DNA from: an uncultured Saprospiraceae bacterium
Lineage (GTDB): Bacteria; Bacteroidota; Bacteroidia; Chitinophagales; Saprospiraceae
DNA: 40,330 bases
Assembly (NCBI GenBank): GCA_938007965.1
Contig: CALLMH010000092.1
Location: 1 to 40,330, forward strand
Reading direction: 5' to 3'
Position 1 is the first letter of the stretch. Each line of letters begins with the position of its first letter. A program made the translations under genes and the position numbers. The notes under the pieces were generated by a model, which had not been told where the DNA came from, made no database searches, and saw nothing but the letters and a program-made list of their open reading frames with translations. Positions 26,798 through 32,657 of this stretch are shown here, piece by piece.

Positions 26798-27244
26798 TTA
26801 ATCTTTAAGATACTGTAGTGCAGCGAATGTGATCAAACTACCAAACACAAGTGTTTCGAAGAATAAAACGCCTGATATCATAGTTGTTTGTATCAGATTG
26901 TGTGGTTCGATGCTGTACTTACTGAATGCCAATGATGGGAAAGTAAAGTATAACAAGTAGTTGATCAATACTAATATAATTCCAGCTATCAAACTCAGTT
27001 TTGTACCTACACCTATCCCTTTAATGAATATATTACCATTGATTTTTTCTTTGTAGACATTGAGGGCTACTACTATGGTCAAGGCTAATAATATGTACTT
27101 GCCAAGCTTCATGAATGGGCTGAAATCGTTTCCGTTCACTTGGAATAGTAGTAGAGCTAGTGCCATAAGAAAACCAGCTATCAATCCGTATTGTGTCGAT
27201 ATATTGGCGGTGTTTATTAAATCTTTTTTTTCTATAGTACTCAT
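26798..27244 (-). CDS. DUF4199 membrane protein
   Basis: A 148-residue membrane protein with four helices, matching the Bacteroidota DUF4199 family. Landmarks are STQYGLIAGFLMALALLLF, FMKLGKYILLALTIVVALNVYK, NIFIKGIGVGTKLSLIAGIILVL (fragments) and a C-terminal helix after FETLVFGSLITFA. ATG 27244 (MSTIEKKD) is preferred; an ATG at 27283 would add 13 residues. Function unknown. The gene lies between dps and the AI-2E-type gene on the same strand. Confidence 0.8.
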   Translation of the reverse strand: MSTIEKKDLINTANISTQYGLIAGFLMALALLLFQVNGNDFSPFMKLGKYILLALTIVVALNVYKEKINGNIFIKGIGVGTKLSLIAGIILVLINYLLYFTFPSLAFSKYSIEPHNLIQTTMISGVLFFETLVFGSLITFAALQYLKD

Positions 27245-27394
27245 TTCTTTTGTTTTATGGTTGATTAATGAGAAGCATTTCATGTCTATTAGCTGCTTCT
27301 TGCGTAAGAGATAATTGTTCTAAATACTTTTAAAAGCTACTGTCAAAAATCCTCTATAGACTTTATATTGGGGTCCGGCTTTACGGGATGTCAT

Positions 27395-27859
27395 TTACTT
27401 TGCAAGCCATGCATCCAGCATCCAGCTGTTCTTTTCTACTGATGCTAAGAAGCTTCCTACTAGATCGACTGTACCTTCATCTCCAGCTTTACCAGCGATT
27501 TCCAGGACGTCTCTCATGTTTGAGATTAGTTTCTTGTGATCAGATAATATAGACTGTACCATCTCCACAGTGTCGTCTGTAGATAGCTCTTTTACATTAG
27601 CGTGTTCTAAATAGTCAGCGAGTGTAGACATAGGTTTCATCCTAAGTGTCAATACTCTTTCAGCTATTTCGTCTATATTTACTTTGGCCTCATTGTACAG
27701 GTTTTCAAATATCGCATGAAGATCGAAAAAGTGCCTTCCTGTAATGTTCCAATGATAATTTCTCAAATTTTGATAGTAAACCTGGTAATTTGCAAGTAGC
27801 CTATTAAGTTCTTTGACAGTGCTTTCTAGTTCACTTGGCTTTAATCCTAAGTAATTCAT
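27395..27859 (-). CDS. dps: Dps-family ferritin-like DNA protection protein
   Basis: Dodecameric mini-ferritin subunit (154 residues) that oxidises and stores iron and shields DNA in starvation and peroxide stress. Ferroxidase ligands line up with E. coli Dps at His36 (NYHWN), His48, Glu52 (Asp in E. coli), Asp63 and Glu67 (DEIAERV). The C-terminal NSWMLDAWLAK is typical. It begins 24 bases after the csbD stop, so it is almost certainly cotranscribed with csbD from the ECF-type promoter at 28111-28142. It lacks the lysine-rich N-terminal tail of E. coli Dps, so direct DNA binding may be weak. Confidence 0.96.
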   Translation of the reverse strand: MNYLGLKPSELESTVKELNRLLANYQVYYQNLRNYHWNITGRHFFDLHAIFENLYNEAKVNIDEIAERVLTLRMKPMSTLADYLEHANVKELSTDDTVEMVQSILSDHKKLISNMRDVLEIAGKAGDEGTVDLVGSFLASVEKNSWMLDAWLAK

Positions 27860-27883
27860 TTGTGTCTTTTTTGGGGTTTATTT

Positions 27884-28075
27884 TTATAAACTGTCGATAA
27901 AATTCTTCAGGTTCTCTTTCGTTTCGCCGATTTTATTTTGAATCCTTCCTAGCAGTTCGTCTTCCTTACCTTCTTCGTATGCTAGGTCGTCTTCTGTAAG
28001 ATCTGCATACTTCTGCTTTAGTGATCCTTTGATGATATTCCAGTTTCCCTTTATTTTATCTGTTGTAGAGTTCAT
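27884..28075 (-). CDS. csbD: CsbD family stress protein
   Basis: A 63-residue hydrophilic protein of the CsbD family, small stress-response proteins of unknown mechanism. The hallmark [21 protein letters not shown] and [16 protein letters not shown] patterns are present (shown in fragments). In Bacillus subtilis csbD belongs to the general stress regulon. Here it is followed by dps and preceded by an ECF-type element, a parallel arrangement under a different sigma class. Its leader would be about 30 bases. Confidence 0.93.
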   Translation of the reverse strand: MNSTTDKIKGNWNIIKGSLKQKYADLTEDDLAYEEGKEDELLGRIQNKIGETKENLKNFIDSL

Positions 28076-28110
28076 GTTTTATATATTTTTTGATTTGTAA
28101 TTATGCTGTT

Positions 28111-28142
28111 CTTACTATTTGAGGTGGGAATTTGTTCGATTC
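28111..28142 (-). promoter_or_regulatory. ECF-type promoter of csbD-dps
   Basis: On the reverse strand: GAATCGAACAAA, 13 bases, TAGTAAG, ending 36 bases before the csbD ATG. The same 12-base upstream box, spacer and 7-base downstream box occur before ytxH. The GAAC core is typical of ECF sigma -35 elements. Confidence 0.7.
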
Positions 28143-28348
28143 GATACCGATGAAATACAAACTTTTATCACAGGGGGTAATTAGGGGTATCTTATTTCGG
28201 GACCACCATTATCTGGATAATAAAGAAGTGTAGCCGCACTACCTCTTAGTATGCTATTGATCTTTAGAACTATTAAAATGCTAAAGTCGGATTCACTTTT
28301 GATTCAAAAAATCGAGTCAGATTTAAATCAAATAAAATGTAGGAGTGT

Positions 28349-28615
28349 CTACTTGAGTAATGATTGTAAAAAATTTGCAATCATGTCAAGTATTGAAGCC
28401 TTGCTAGAGTGTAATTTATGTGTTAGTTTTTTTTCGATACCGTGCATATTTGGCAAACTCAACAAGGAGGACCTTACGCTTTTTCCGATAAACTTAGGTG
28501 AGGGCATGTAATCCATTGGGTCTATATCTTGGAGATTACGTTCTAGATTTTCTTGAGCCAATAAGATTTCTGCTTTAAGTTTTGCTCTTTTTTTCTCTAT
28601 TGCTTCGATTGCCAT
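28349..28615 (-). CDS. Small hydrophilic protein after the holin-like gene
   Basis: An 88-residue protein of unknown family. The N-terminal third is a charged helix (AIEAIEKKRAKLKAEILLAQENLERNL, shown in part as KKRAKLKAEILLAQENLER). A proline-containing linker (MDYMPSPKF) follows, then a serine-rich helical end. It shares one base with the stop codon of the upstream holin-like gene (TAATG), so the two are translationally coupled. A role as soluble partner of the membrane protein is inferred from this coupling alone. Confidence 0.65.
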   Translation of the reverse strand: MAIEAIEKKRAKLKAEILLAQENLERNLQDIDPMDYMPSPKFIGKSVRSSLLSLPNMHGIEKKLTHKLHSSKASILDMIANFLQSLLK

Positions 28616-28959
28616 TATATTCGATCTTTGATGAGTGAATAATAAAGATTTAGTATGGGCTTGATTATTAGTGTATTCCTAAAAATGAATAGCACGGCCA
28701 GTAGCAAAGTAAGAAGTCCAGCGAAGGCTAGTATTGCTACCAAAAGCGATTCAAAAACGCTGCTGAGCCATATAACCAATGCCACTGATGATGCAAGAGT
28801 AATCATCGAAACAATCCACGATACTAGTACTACTATAACCGTATAGCTGATCACATGGCCAGCATCTTCGATGAGATTTAGTTTGGTCAGTTCGAGCCTG
28901 TTATTGGCGATTATTCTAACATATTCATAGTTTTCGCCCAGGTCTTTTAGTATTTTCAT
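28615..28959 (-). CDS. Holin-superfamily-III-like membrane protein
   Basis: A 114-residue membrane protein. An N-terminal amphipathic helix (ENYEYVRIIANNRLELTKL) is followed by two long hydrophobic helices near 35-60 and 65-95 and a basic C-terminal tail. The layout matches the phage_holin_3_6 (DUF1469-like) proteins of bacterial chromosomes, which often sit beside ytxH and csbD genes in stress clusters. No phage genes are nearby. The ATG is only 34 bases from a strong hairpin terminator upstream, so expression may depend on antitermination or a promoter not recognised here. Confidence 0.75.
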   Translation of the reverse strand: MKILKDLGENYEYVRIIANNRLELTKLNLIEDAGHVISYTVIVVLVSWIVSMITLASSVALVIWLSSVFESLLVAILAFAGLLTLLLAVLFIFRNTLIIKPILNLYYSLIKDRI

Positions 28960-28992
28960 GATGTTTGGATTTAAATCATTTTCACAAAAAAA

Positions 28993-29021
28993 AAGAATTA
29001 ATCAGAGTGTAATTAATTCTT
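28993..29021 (-). terminator. Terminator between ytxH and the holin-like gene
   Basis: AAGAATTAAT (28993-29002) and ATTAATTCTT (29012-29021) form a perfect ten-pair stem. Read leftward, the hairpin runs into a nine-base T-run, so it should end the ytxH transcript just before the holin-like gene. A shorter T-run on the other side gives weak function rightward. Confidence 0.75.
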
Positions 29022-29169
29022 TTTGACTTCTGTGAGTGGGGAGATTTTTCAGCACTTATTGGTGCTTCAATATGTTCATGGAATTATACATTCAATCTTA
29101 CATTACTATTTATGTGATTAAATCGGGTTTAATAATAAATAGCAATATTTATTCAAATGTCCTTGCGAT

Positions 29170-29535
29170 TTATGAAGTTACAGTTTCTCCGTTTTTGATG
29201 GAGTTCTTTGCTTTATTTATGCCTTCCGTAAAACTACTGATTTTATTTTCGGCTGTCTCTGCTATTTTAGCACTTTGGTTAACAATGTTTTCTTTTGCGT
29301 TACCGATTGTATTGGTTGCTTTGACGATGGCATCATTGGCTCTTATTTTTGCTTCTTCTGCTACTTCTTGAGCTCTATTAGCTATGTTGTTTCCTAACTT
29401 TTGACTCTTATTGATTACGTTTTGTGTTGCCTTCTTACCTGCTGGTGTATTTAAGTAGTATGTTGCTGCTGCTCCTACAGCGGCTCCAGCTAATATTAAC
29501 AATGCACTTTTATTATTTTTACTTTTATTATTCAT
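29170..29535 (-). CDS. YtxH domain protein
   Basis: A 121-residue protein with one N-terminal membrane helix (ALLILAGAAVGAAATYYL) and then a long amphipathic helix rich in Ala, Lys, Asn and Glu (KKATQNVINKSQKL, AQEVAEEAKIRAND, fragments), the YtxH pattern. YtxH proteins are general-stress membrane proteins of unknown mechanism in Bacillus. It has its own ECF-type promoter in the 88-base gap after the sigma factor gene, so it may be transcribed both with the sigma gene and alone. Confidence 0.88.
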   Translation of the reverse strand: MNNKSKNNKSALLILAGAAVGAAATYYLNTPAGKKATQNVINKSQKLGNNIANRAQEVAEEAKIRANDAIVKATNTIGNAKENIVNQSAKIAETAENKISSFTEGINKAKNSIKNGETVTS

Positions 29536-29577
29536 TTGTTATAAGTTTTATGTGTGAAGAAATATGTTTACGTCTCA

Positions 29578-29608
29578 CTTACTAGATAATAGTATTTTTT
29601 GTTCGATT
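29578..29608 (-). promoter_or_regulatory. ECF-type promoter of ytxH
   Basis: Reverse strand: GAATCGAACAAA, 13 bases, TAGTAAG, ending 42 bases before the ytxH ATG. The two conserved boxes are identical to those before csbD, while the spacer sequence differs. Confidence 0.7.
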
Positions 29609-29623
29609 CTAAAACAAAAAATA

Positions 29624-30139
29624 TTAAGCTGCAGCTAATCCGTTGACCTTCATTATTGATTTTAGTTTAGTTCTCGCATAGTTAATTCTACTTTTCACGG
29701 TTCCTATCGGTATATCAAGAGAGTCAGCTATTTCATTGTACTGATATCCTTCGATATGCATGAGGAAAGGTATTTTTGATTTTGGACTTAGCTGTCTTAT
29801 ACATCCTTTGATCTCCTTTATTTTTAATTGAGATATTGCGTCGTTTTTTACTGCATGCTTAGAACTCAGAGCATGTGTAAAGTCTTCTATAGGGGCATTT
29901 ACGACGTTTCTTTTCCTTTTCTTGTTGTATTTCGTAATGAATGTATTCTTCAGAATTGTGAAAGACCAGCTTTTGAAACTGGTACCCTCCTTGAAGGTGT
30001 GCATTCCTCTGTATGCTTTTATGGCCGTTTCCTGTACTAGATCTTCAGCTTCTGCTTGATTCCTAGTTAGCTTTTTTGCAAAGTTTTCTAAAGCCTTAAT
30101 ATTTGAGTTATAAAAATTTATAAATTGAATATGTGTCAT
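29624..30139 (-). CDS. ECF-type RNA polymerase sigma factor
   Basis: Sigma-70 family, extracytoplasmic-function group (171 residues). Region 2 spans about 10-75 (NQAEAEDLVQETAIKAYRG, then FKSWSFTILKNTFITKYNK) and region 4 about 112-165 (the YNEIADSLDIPIGTVKSRINYAR helix-turn-helix, in part). No region 1.1 or 3. ATG 30139 is chosen; the upstream in-frame TTG at 30187 lies just above a likely -7 box. There is no anti-sigma gene next to it. I infer that it reads the CGAACA-N15-GTAA promoters found nearby. Its own promoter looks like sigma-A type, so the gene may be made constitutively and controlled after transcription. Confidence 0.93.
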   Translation of the reverse strand: MTHIQFINFYNSNIKALENFAKKLTRNQAEAEDLVQETAIKAYRGMHTFKEGTSFKSWSFTILKNTFITKYNKKRKRNVVNAPIEDFTHALSSKHAVKNDAISQLKIKEIKGCIRQLSPKSKIPFLMHIEGYQYNEIADSLDIPIGTVKSRINYARTKLKSIMKVNGLAAA

Positions 30140-30173
30140 AATATTATGTTTTAGATATTGAGTAATATATTCA

Positions 30174-30181
30174 CAAATATA
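30174..30181 (-). promoter_or_regulatory. Predicted sigma-A -7 box of the ECF sigma gene
   Basis: TATATTTG on the reverse strand, 35 bases before ATG 30139; the -33 region is AT-rich without a clear TTG. There is no CGAACA element here, so autoregulation is not supported. Confidence 0.4.
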
Positions 30182-30266
30182 CTCCAAATTTACATAATGA
30201 GAAAATTAATAACAATAAAATGTGCATAAAAATAACTAAAATATTATAATGAATTGAAATACAGTC

Positions 30267-30308
30267 AATTGTGTAATTAAATTTTTTGATCAAAAAAGTG
30301 AATTGTGT
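30267..30308. promoter_or_regulatory. Palindrome flanked by direct repeats upstream of the sigma gene
   Basis: TTTTTTGATCAAAAAA (30282-30297) is a perfect 16-base palindrome, flanked by two AATTGTGT direct repeats (30267-30274 and 30301-30308). It sits about 100 bases upstream of the sigma -7 box and could be an operator, perhaps for one of the XRE proteins. AT-richness makes chance possible. The rest of 30188-30480 holds nothing I recognise. Confidence 0.3.
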
Positions 30309-30482
30309 TAATATAGGACAGCTTATAAGTGATTTATCAATTATAACATACGTTTAAGGTCTTGATTTTATGAAGTAAATGCACAATTTTGATCCTGGTT
30401 AGCGAATTTCCAACAATTGTAGCTTCGATTTGGGTATTTAATAATCAAGAGCTTTCTTTTATCATCTAGAATGTATTCAATG

Positions 30483-30522
30483 AAAAAAGCCATCAGAGTA
30501 AATTACTCTGATGGCTTTTTTT
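30483..30522. terminator. Bidirectional terminator after the leftward XRE gene
   Basis: AGCCATCAGAGTAA and its complement form a near-perfect long stem (30488-30515 core), flanked by A6 on the left and T7 on the right. It should end the XRE transcript running left. Confidence 0.88.
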
Positions 30523-30545
30523 GTAAAAGTAGAACTAGATTTTAC

Positions 30546-31073
30546 TCAAGCTTGATTTTTATTAGAGATCGCTTTTATAACTGATTCATTATAATTCAAC
30601 AAATGCTCCATTAGTTGAATGAAATTATCAATGTCAAAAATTAGCTTTTCTTTATCTGGTGTTCTATTGGTTATGCTATTTTTTTTGAATGTGTAAAATG
30701 ATTTGAATCCTTCAAGGACTTTTCGAATTTTGATTGATTTGGTTATGAATTTTGCCACATCATTGTTATCTTCTACATCTAACTCTTGTGCAGTACCGAA
30801 TTGCTGTGTTGCATCATCTGCAAACTTTGGAGTCTCTGCTCCTGTTTCTATCTTACTTTCTATAAGCGTCTTGACACTTACATTGAATAATCTCGCAAGT
30901 TCTAGTATGATACGTAACCTAGGTTCTACATTCTTGCTCTCATATGCAGCTATGTTCGATCGCTTGATGTCTAATTTAGTAGCCAATTCTTCTTGTGAAA
31001 ACTTATTGATCTTTCGCAAATACTTAATATTATGCGAGAGTATATTTTCTTTTTCTTCTATTTTAGCTTCCAT
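30546..31073 (-). CDS. XRE-family transcriptional regulator (leftward copy)
   Basis: A 175-residue DNA-binding protein. The N-terminal Cro/C1-type helix-turn-helix covers about 13-67 (NIKYLRKINKFSQEELATKLDIKRSNIAAYES and RLRIILELARLFNV, in fragments). The C-terminal part (about 105-175) has VLEGFKSFYTFK and a helical end ending in SVIKAI. The same C-terminal pattern is found in the divergent XRE protein, so they are paralogues and may form heterodimers. A good sigma-A promoter lies at 31134-31164, and a weak ECF-like element at 31097-31124. Confidence 0.92.
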   Translation of the reverse strand: MEAKIEEKENILSHNIKYLRKINKFSQEELATKLDIKRSNIAAYESKNVEPRLRIILELARLFNVSVKTLIESKIETGAETPKFADDATQQFGTAQELDVEDNNDVAKFITKSIKIRKVLEGFKSFYTFKKNSITNRTPDKEKLIFDIDNFIQLMEHLLNYNESVIKAISNKNQA

Positions 31074-31096
31074 AATTATTGTTATTCTTCACTCTC

Positions 31097-31124
31097 CAAA
31101 GTATGTGCAAGAGAAAAATGTTCG
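31097..31124 (-). promoter_or_regulatory. Weak ECF-like element before the leftward XRE gene
   Basis: Reverse strand: CGAACATT, 13 bases, TACTTTG. The -35-like half and spacing match the other ECF-type sites, but the -10-like half lacks GTAA. It may be a second promoter or chance. Confidence 0.3.
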
Positions 31125-31133
31125 ATTTATTAA

Positions 31134-31164
31134 CAAATATAGGTTTATTATCGGATATTGTCAA
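31134..31164 (-). promoter_or_regulatory. Predicted sigma-A promoter of the leftward XRE gene, with overlapping palindrome
   Basis: Reverse strand TTG (31162-31164), 20 bases, TATATTTG (31134-31141), an excellent match. The -33 element overlaps ATTGTCAAT (31158-31166), a nine-base palindrome that could be an autoregulatory operator. Confidence 0.55.
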
Positions 31165-31202
31165 TAAAAAATACAATTTTGTGTCTATAAAGTACATATT
31201 CG

Positions 31203-31727
31203 ATGAATATTAATAAGAAAAAGACTAAGAATATACCAAAGCCTACTCATTTTGGTAAAAATTTGAAGTTCCTAAGAAGGATGAAAGGATTGAGTCAAAC
31301 TGCTTTGGCAGCTGAAATAGGATTGTCAAGAAATAACATTGCTTCATACGAATCAGGTATAGTAGAACCTAATAGTAAGAATTTTTTGTCCACTTGTATA
31401 TATTTTGGTATCGACCCAAAAGATATGCTGGAGATAATCTTATCTGAGCATCCTGTAGAAGTAACATCAGCCGATGATAGACCCGATACCATAATAGGTC
31501 AGCAACTAAATGATCAAATGGAGCAATTTGTCATACAAACCAATGAAATGACAAAAGTACTAGAGGGCTATCAAGTCTTCTTTGCGATGAAGAGCGATTC
31601 AGATACATATGCCACCAATAGAGAATTATACTCGACACTTGAAGATTTATTAGAGTTGCTAAATTCTCTTGTGCGATCCAATTGGAATTTGATTCAGAGT
31701 GTATATCCAGATCACGATAAGACATAA
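31203..31727 (+). CDS. XRE-family transcriptional regulator (rightward copy)
   Basis: A 174-residue regulator transcribed divergently from its paralogue, with 129 bases between the starts. The helix-turn-helix lies at about 19-72 (LKFLRRMKGLSQTALAAEIGLSRNNIASYES, in part) after a basic N-terminal tail (NINKKKTKNIPK). The C-terminal helical domain repeats the VLEGYQVFFAMK pattern and a helix ending NWNLIQSV. The shared control region and paralogy suggest cross-regulation. Targets are not known; stress genes flank the pair. Confidence 0.92.
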   Translation: MNINKKKTKNIPKPTHFGKNLKFLRRMKGLSQTALAAEIGLSRNNIASYESGIVEPNSKNFLSTCIYFGIDPKDMLEIILSEHPVEVTSADDRPDTIIGQQLNDQMEQFVIQTNEMTKVLEGYQVFFAMKSDSDTYATNRELYSTLEDLLELLNSLVRSNWNLIQSVYPDHDKT

Positions 31728-31760
31728 ATATATTTTTTCCAGACTATTTTTTATTACCTA

Positions 31761-31917
31761 TTATGTCAGGAGATCTTGATTGATTTCTAAGGGTAAGCGT
31801 ACGTAATTTACTTCAGTCATCACGTTGTGTTTTTGATCTTTCCCATTATCATCAGTATAGTTTAATTTTTTGATGTAGTAGTCAATGCTATCCAAGCATA
31901 TTCTTTGTATATCAATA
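31761..31917 (-). pseudogene. Possible C-terminal gene remnant
   Basis: The reverse strand has 52 sense codons between a TAA (near 31920) and TAA at 31761-31763, with protein-like text (LDSIDYYIKKLNYTDDNG, NVMTEVNYVRLPLEINQDLL) but no suitable start codon or promoter. It could be the 3' end of a decayed gene. No homologue comes to mind, so this rests on composition only. Confidence 0.3.
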
Positions 31918-31967
31918 GTTTAGCAATACAAAATATAAACATGCTTCCATAATATTTTCAGACTCAT

Positions 31968-31995
31968 CGAACATATGAGATATCATATGGGTAAT
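31968..31995 (+). promoter_or_regulatory. ECF-type promoter of the DUF2383 gene
   Basis: CGAACATA, 13 bases, GGGTAAT, ending 41 bases before the ATG. The CGAACA core, spacing and GTAA core agree with the csbD and ytxH sites; the outer bases of the -10 box differ. Confidence 0.55.
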
Positions 31996-32036
31996 ATAAG
32001 CGTAAATTTCATTAGATAACATTAAAAAATAAACAG

Positions 32037-32501
32037 ATGGATACTTCAAAAGTAAAGAATGCACTGCAAGATTTAATCATAAGGTTACAAGATGCCGAAA
32101 AAGGATTTTCAGAAATCGATAAGGCAACGAGTATAATGCCGCTGAAAAAATGGTTGACGATTTATTCGAAAGAAAGACACGAGATGCACAAGGCATTAGA
32201 AATACAAATGACTCTATTGGGAGGTGATGCTGATGTCAAGACAAGTTTCTTAGGAGACCTTCACAGAGCATTCATAGATATAAAAATAAATAGTGTAAGT
32301 TATGATGGAGAGTTCAACGCCATCGTGACAGAGATCGAAAGAGGGTCCACGAGATTGATAGAAGATTACACAAAAGTAATAGACGAGGTACAAATGCCTT
32401 CGTCAATCAAGGACATCTTGATCAGTCAAAGAAATAAAATTCGATATGAGTTGACGCAGATGCAAGAGCTCAAACATGAATTAGAATCAGTAGAAGCCTA
32501 A
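32037..32501 (+). CDS. DUF2383 four-helix-bundle protein
   Basis: A 154-residue soluble protein of the PA2169/DUF2383 family, a ferritin-like four-helix bundle. Visible are LQDLIIRLQDAEKGFSEI, KERHEMHKALEIQM, LGDLHRAFIDIK, VTEIERGSTRLIEDY and a final charged helix. Carboxylate and histidine residues sit at ferritin-like places, but metal binding is not proven for the family. Such genes are often linked to stress and stationary phase. It stands alone between an ECF-type promoter and a strong terminator. Confidence 0.88.
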   Translation: MDTSKVKNALQDLIIRLQDAEKGFSEIDKATSIMPLKKWLTIYSKERHEMHKALEIQMTLLGGDADVKTSFLGDLHRAFIDIKINSVSYDGEFNAIVTEIERGSTRLIEDYTKVIDEVQMPSSIKDILISQRNKIRYELTQMQELKHELESVEA

Positions 32502-32513
32502 TATAAAAACCTC

Positions 32514-32551
32514 ATAGCCCCTGAGTTTGATATAACTCAGGGGCTATTTTT
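32514..32551 (+). terminator. Strong rho-independent terminator after the DUF2383 gene
   Basis: ATAGCCCCTGAGTT (32514-32527) and AACTCAGGGGCTAT (32534-32547) form a perfect 14-pair stem with a six-base loop, followed by T5. Confidence 0.93.
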
Positions 32552-32657
32552 GTGTCTAAGGTACTGCGGTAAAGTAGAATATAAGAGAGAATGACTGACA
32601 TACGGAATTTGTTAGTCACAATTGAAAAACAATCAAACTTCAAATAGTAATATACAT

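Noticed and set aside
28251-28511. Rightward 86-residue open frame
   Set aside because: It lies mostly antisense to the 88-residue gene that is coupled to the holin-like gene, and it has no family resemblance or promoter.
28349-28959. Prophage or lysis cassette, from the holin-like genes here and at 36316
   Set aside because: There is no integrase, endolysin, capsid or att repeat; these holin-fold families are ordinary chromosomal membrane proteins and sit with stress genes.
30140-30187. TTG start at 30187 for the ECF sigma factor
   Set aside because: It overlaps a TATATTTG promoter box, and the 16 added residues do not resemble sigma region 2.
32645-32651. ECF-type -10 box before the acetolactate-synthase-like gene
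   Set aside because: TAGTAAT is present but only seven bases from the ATG, and no CGAACA sits 15 bases upstream.
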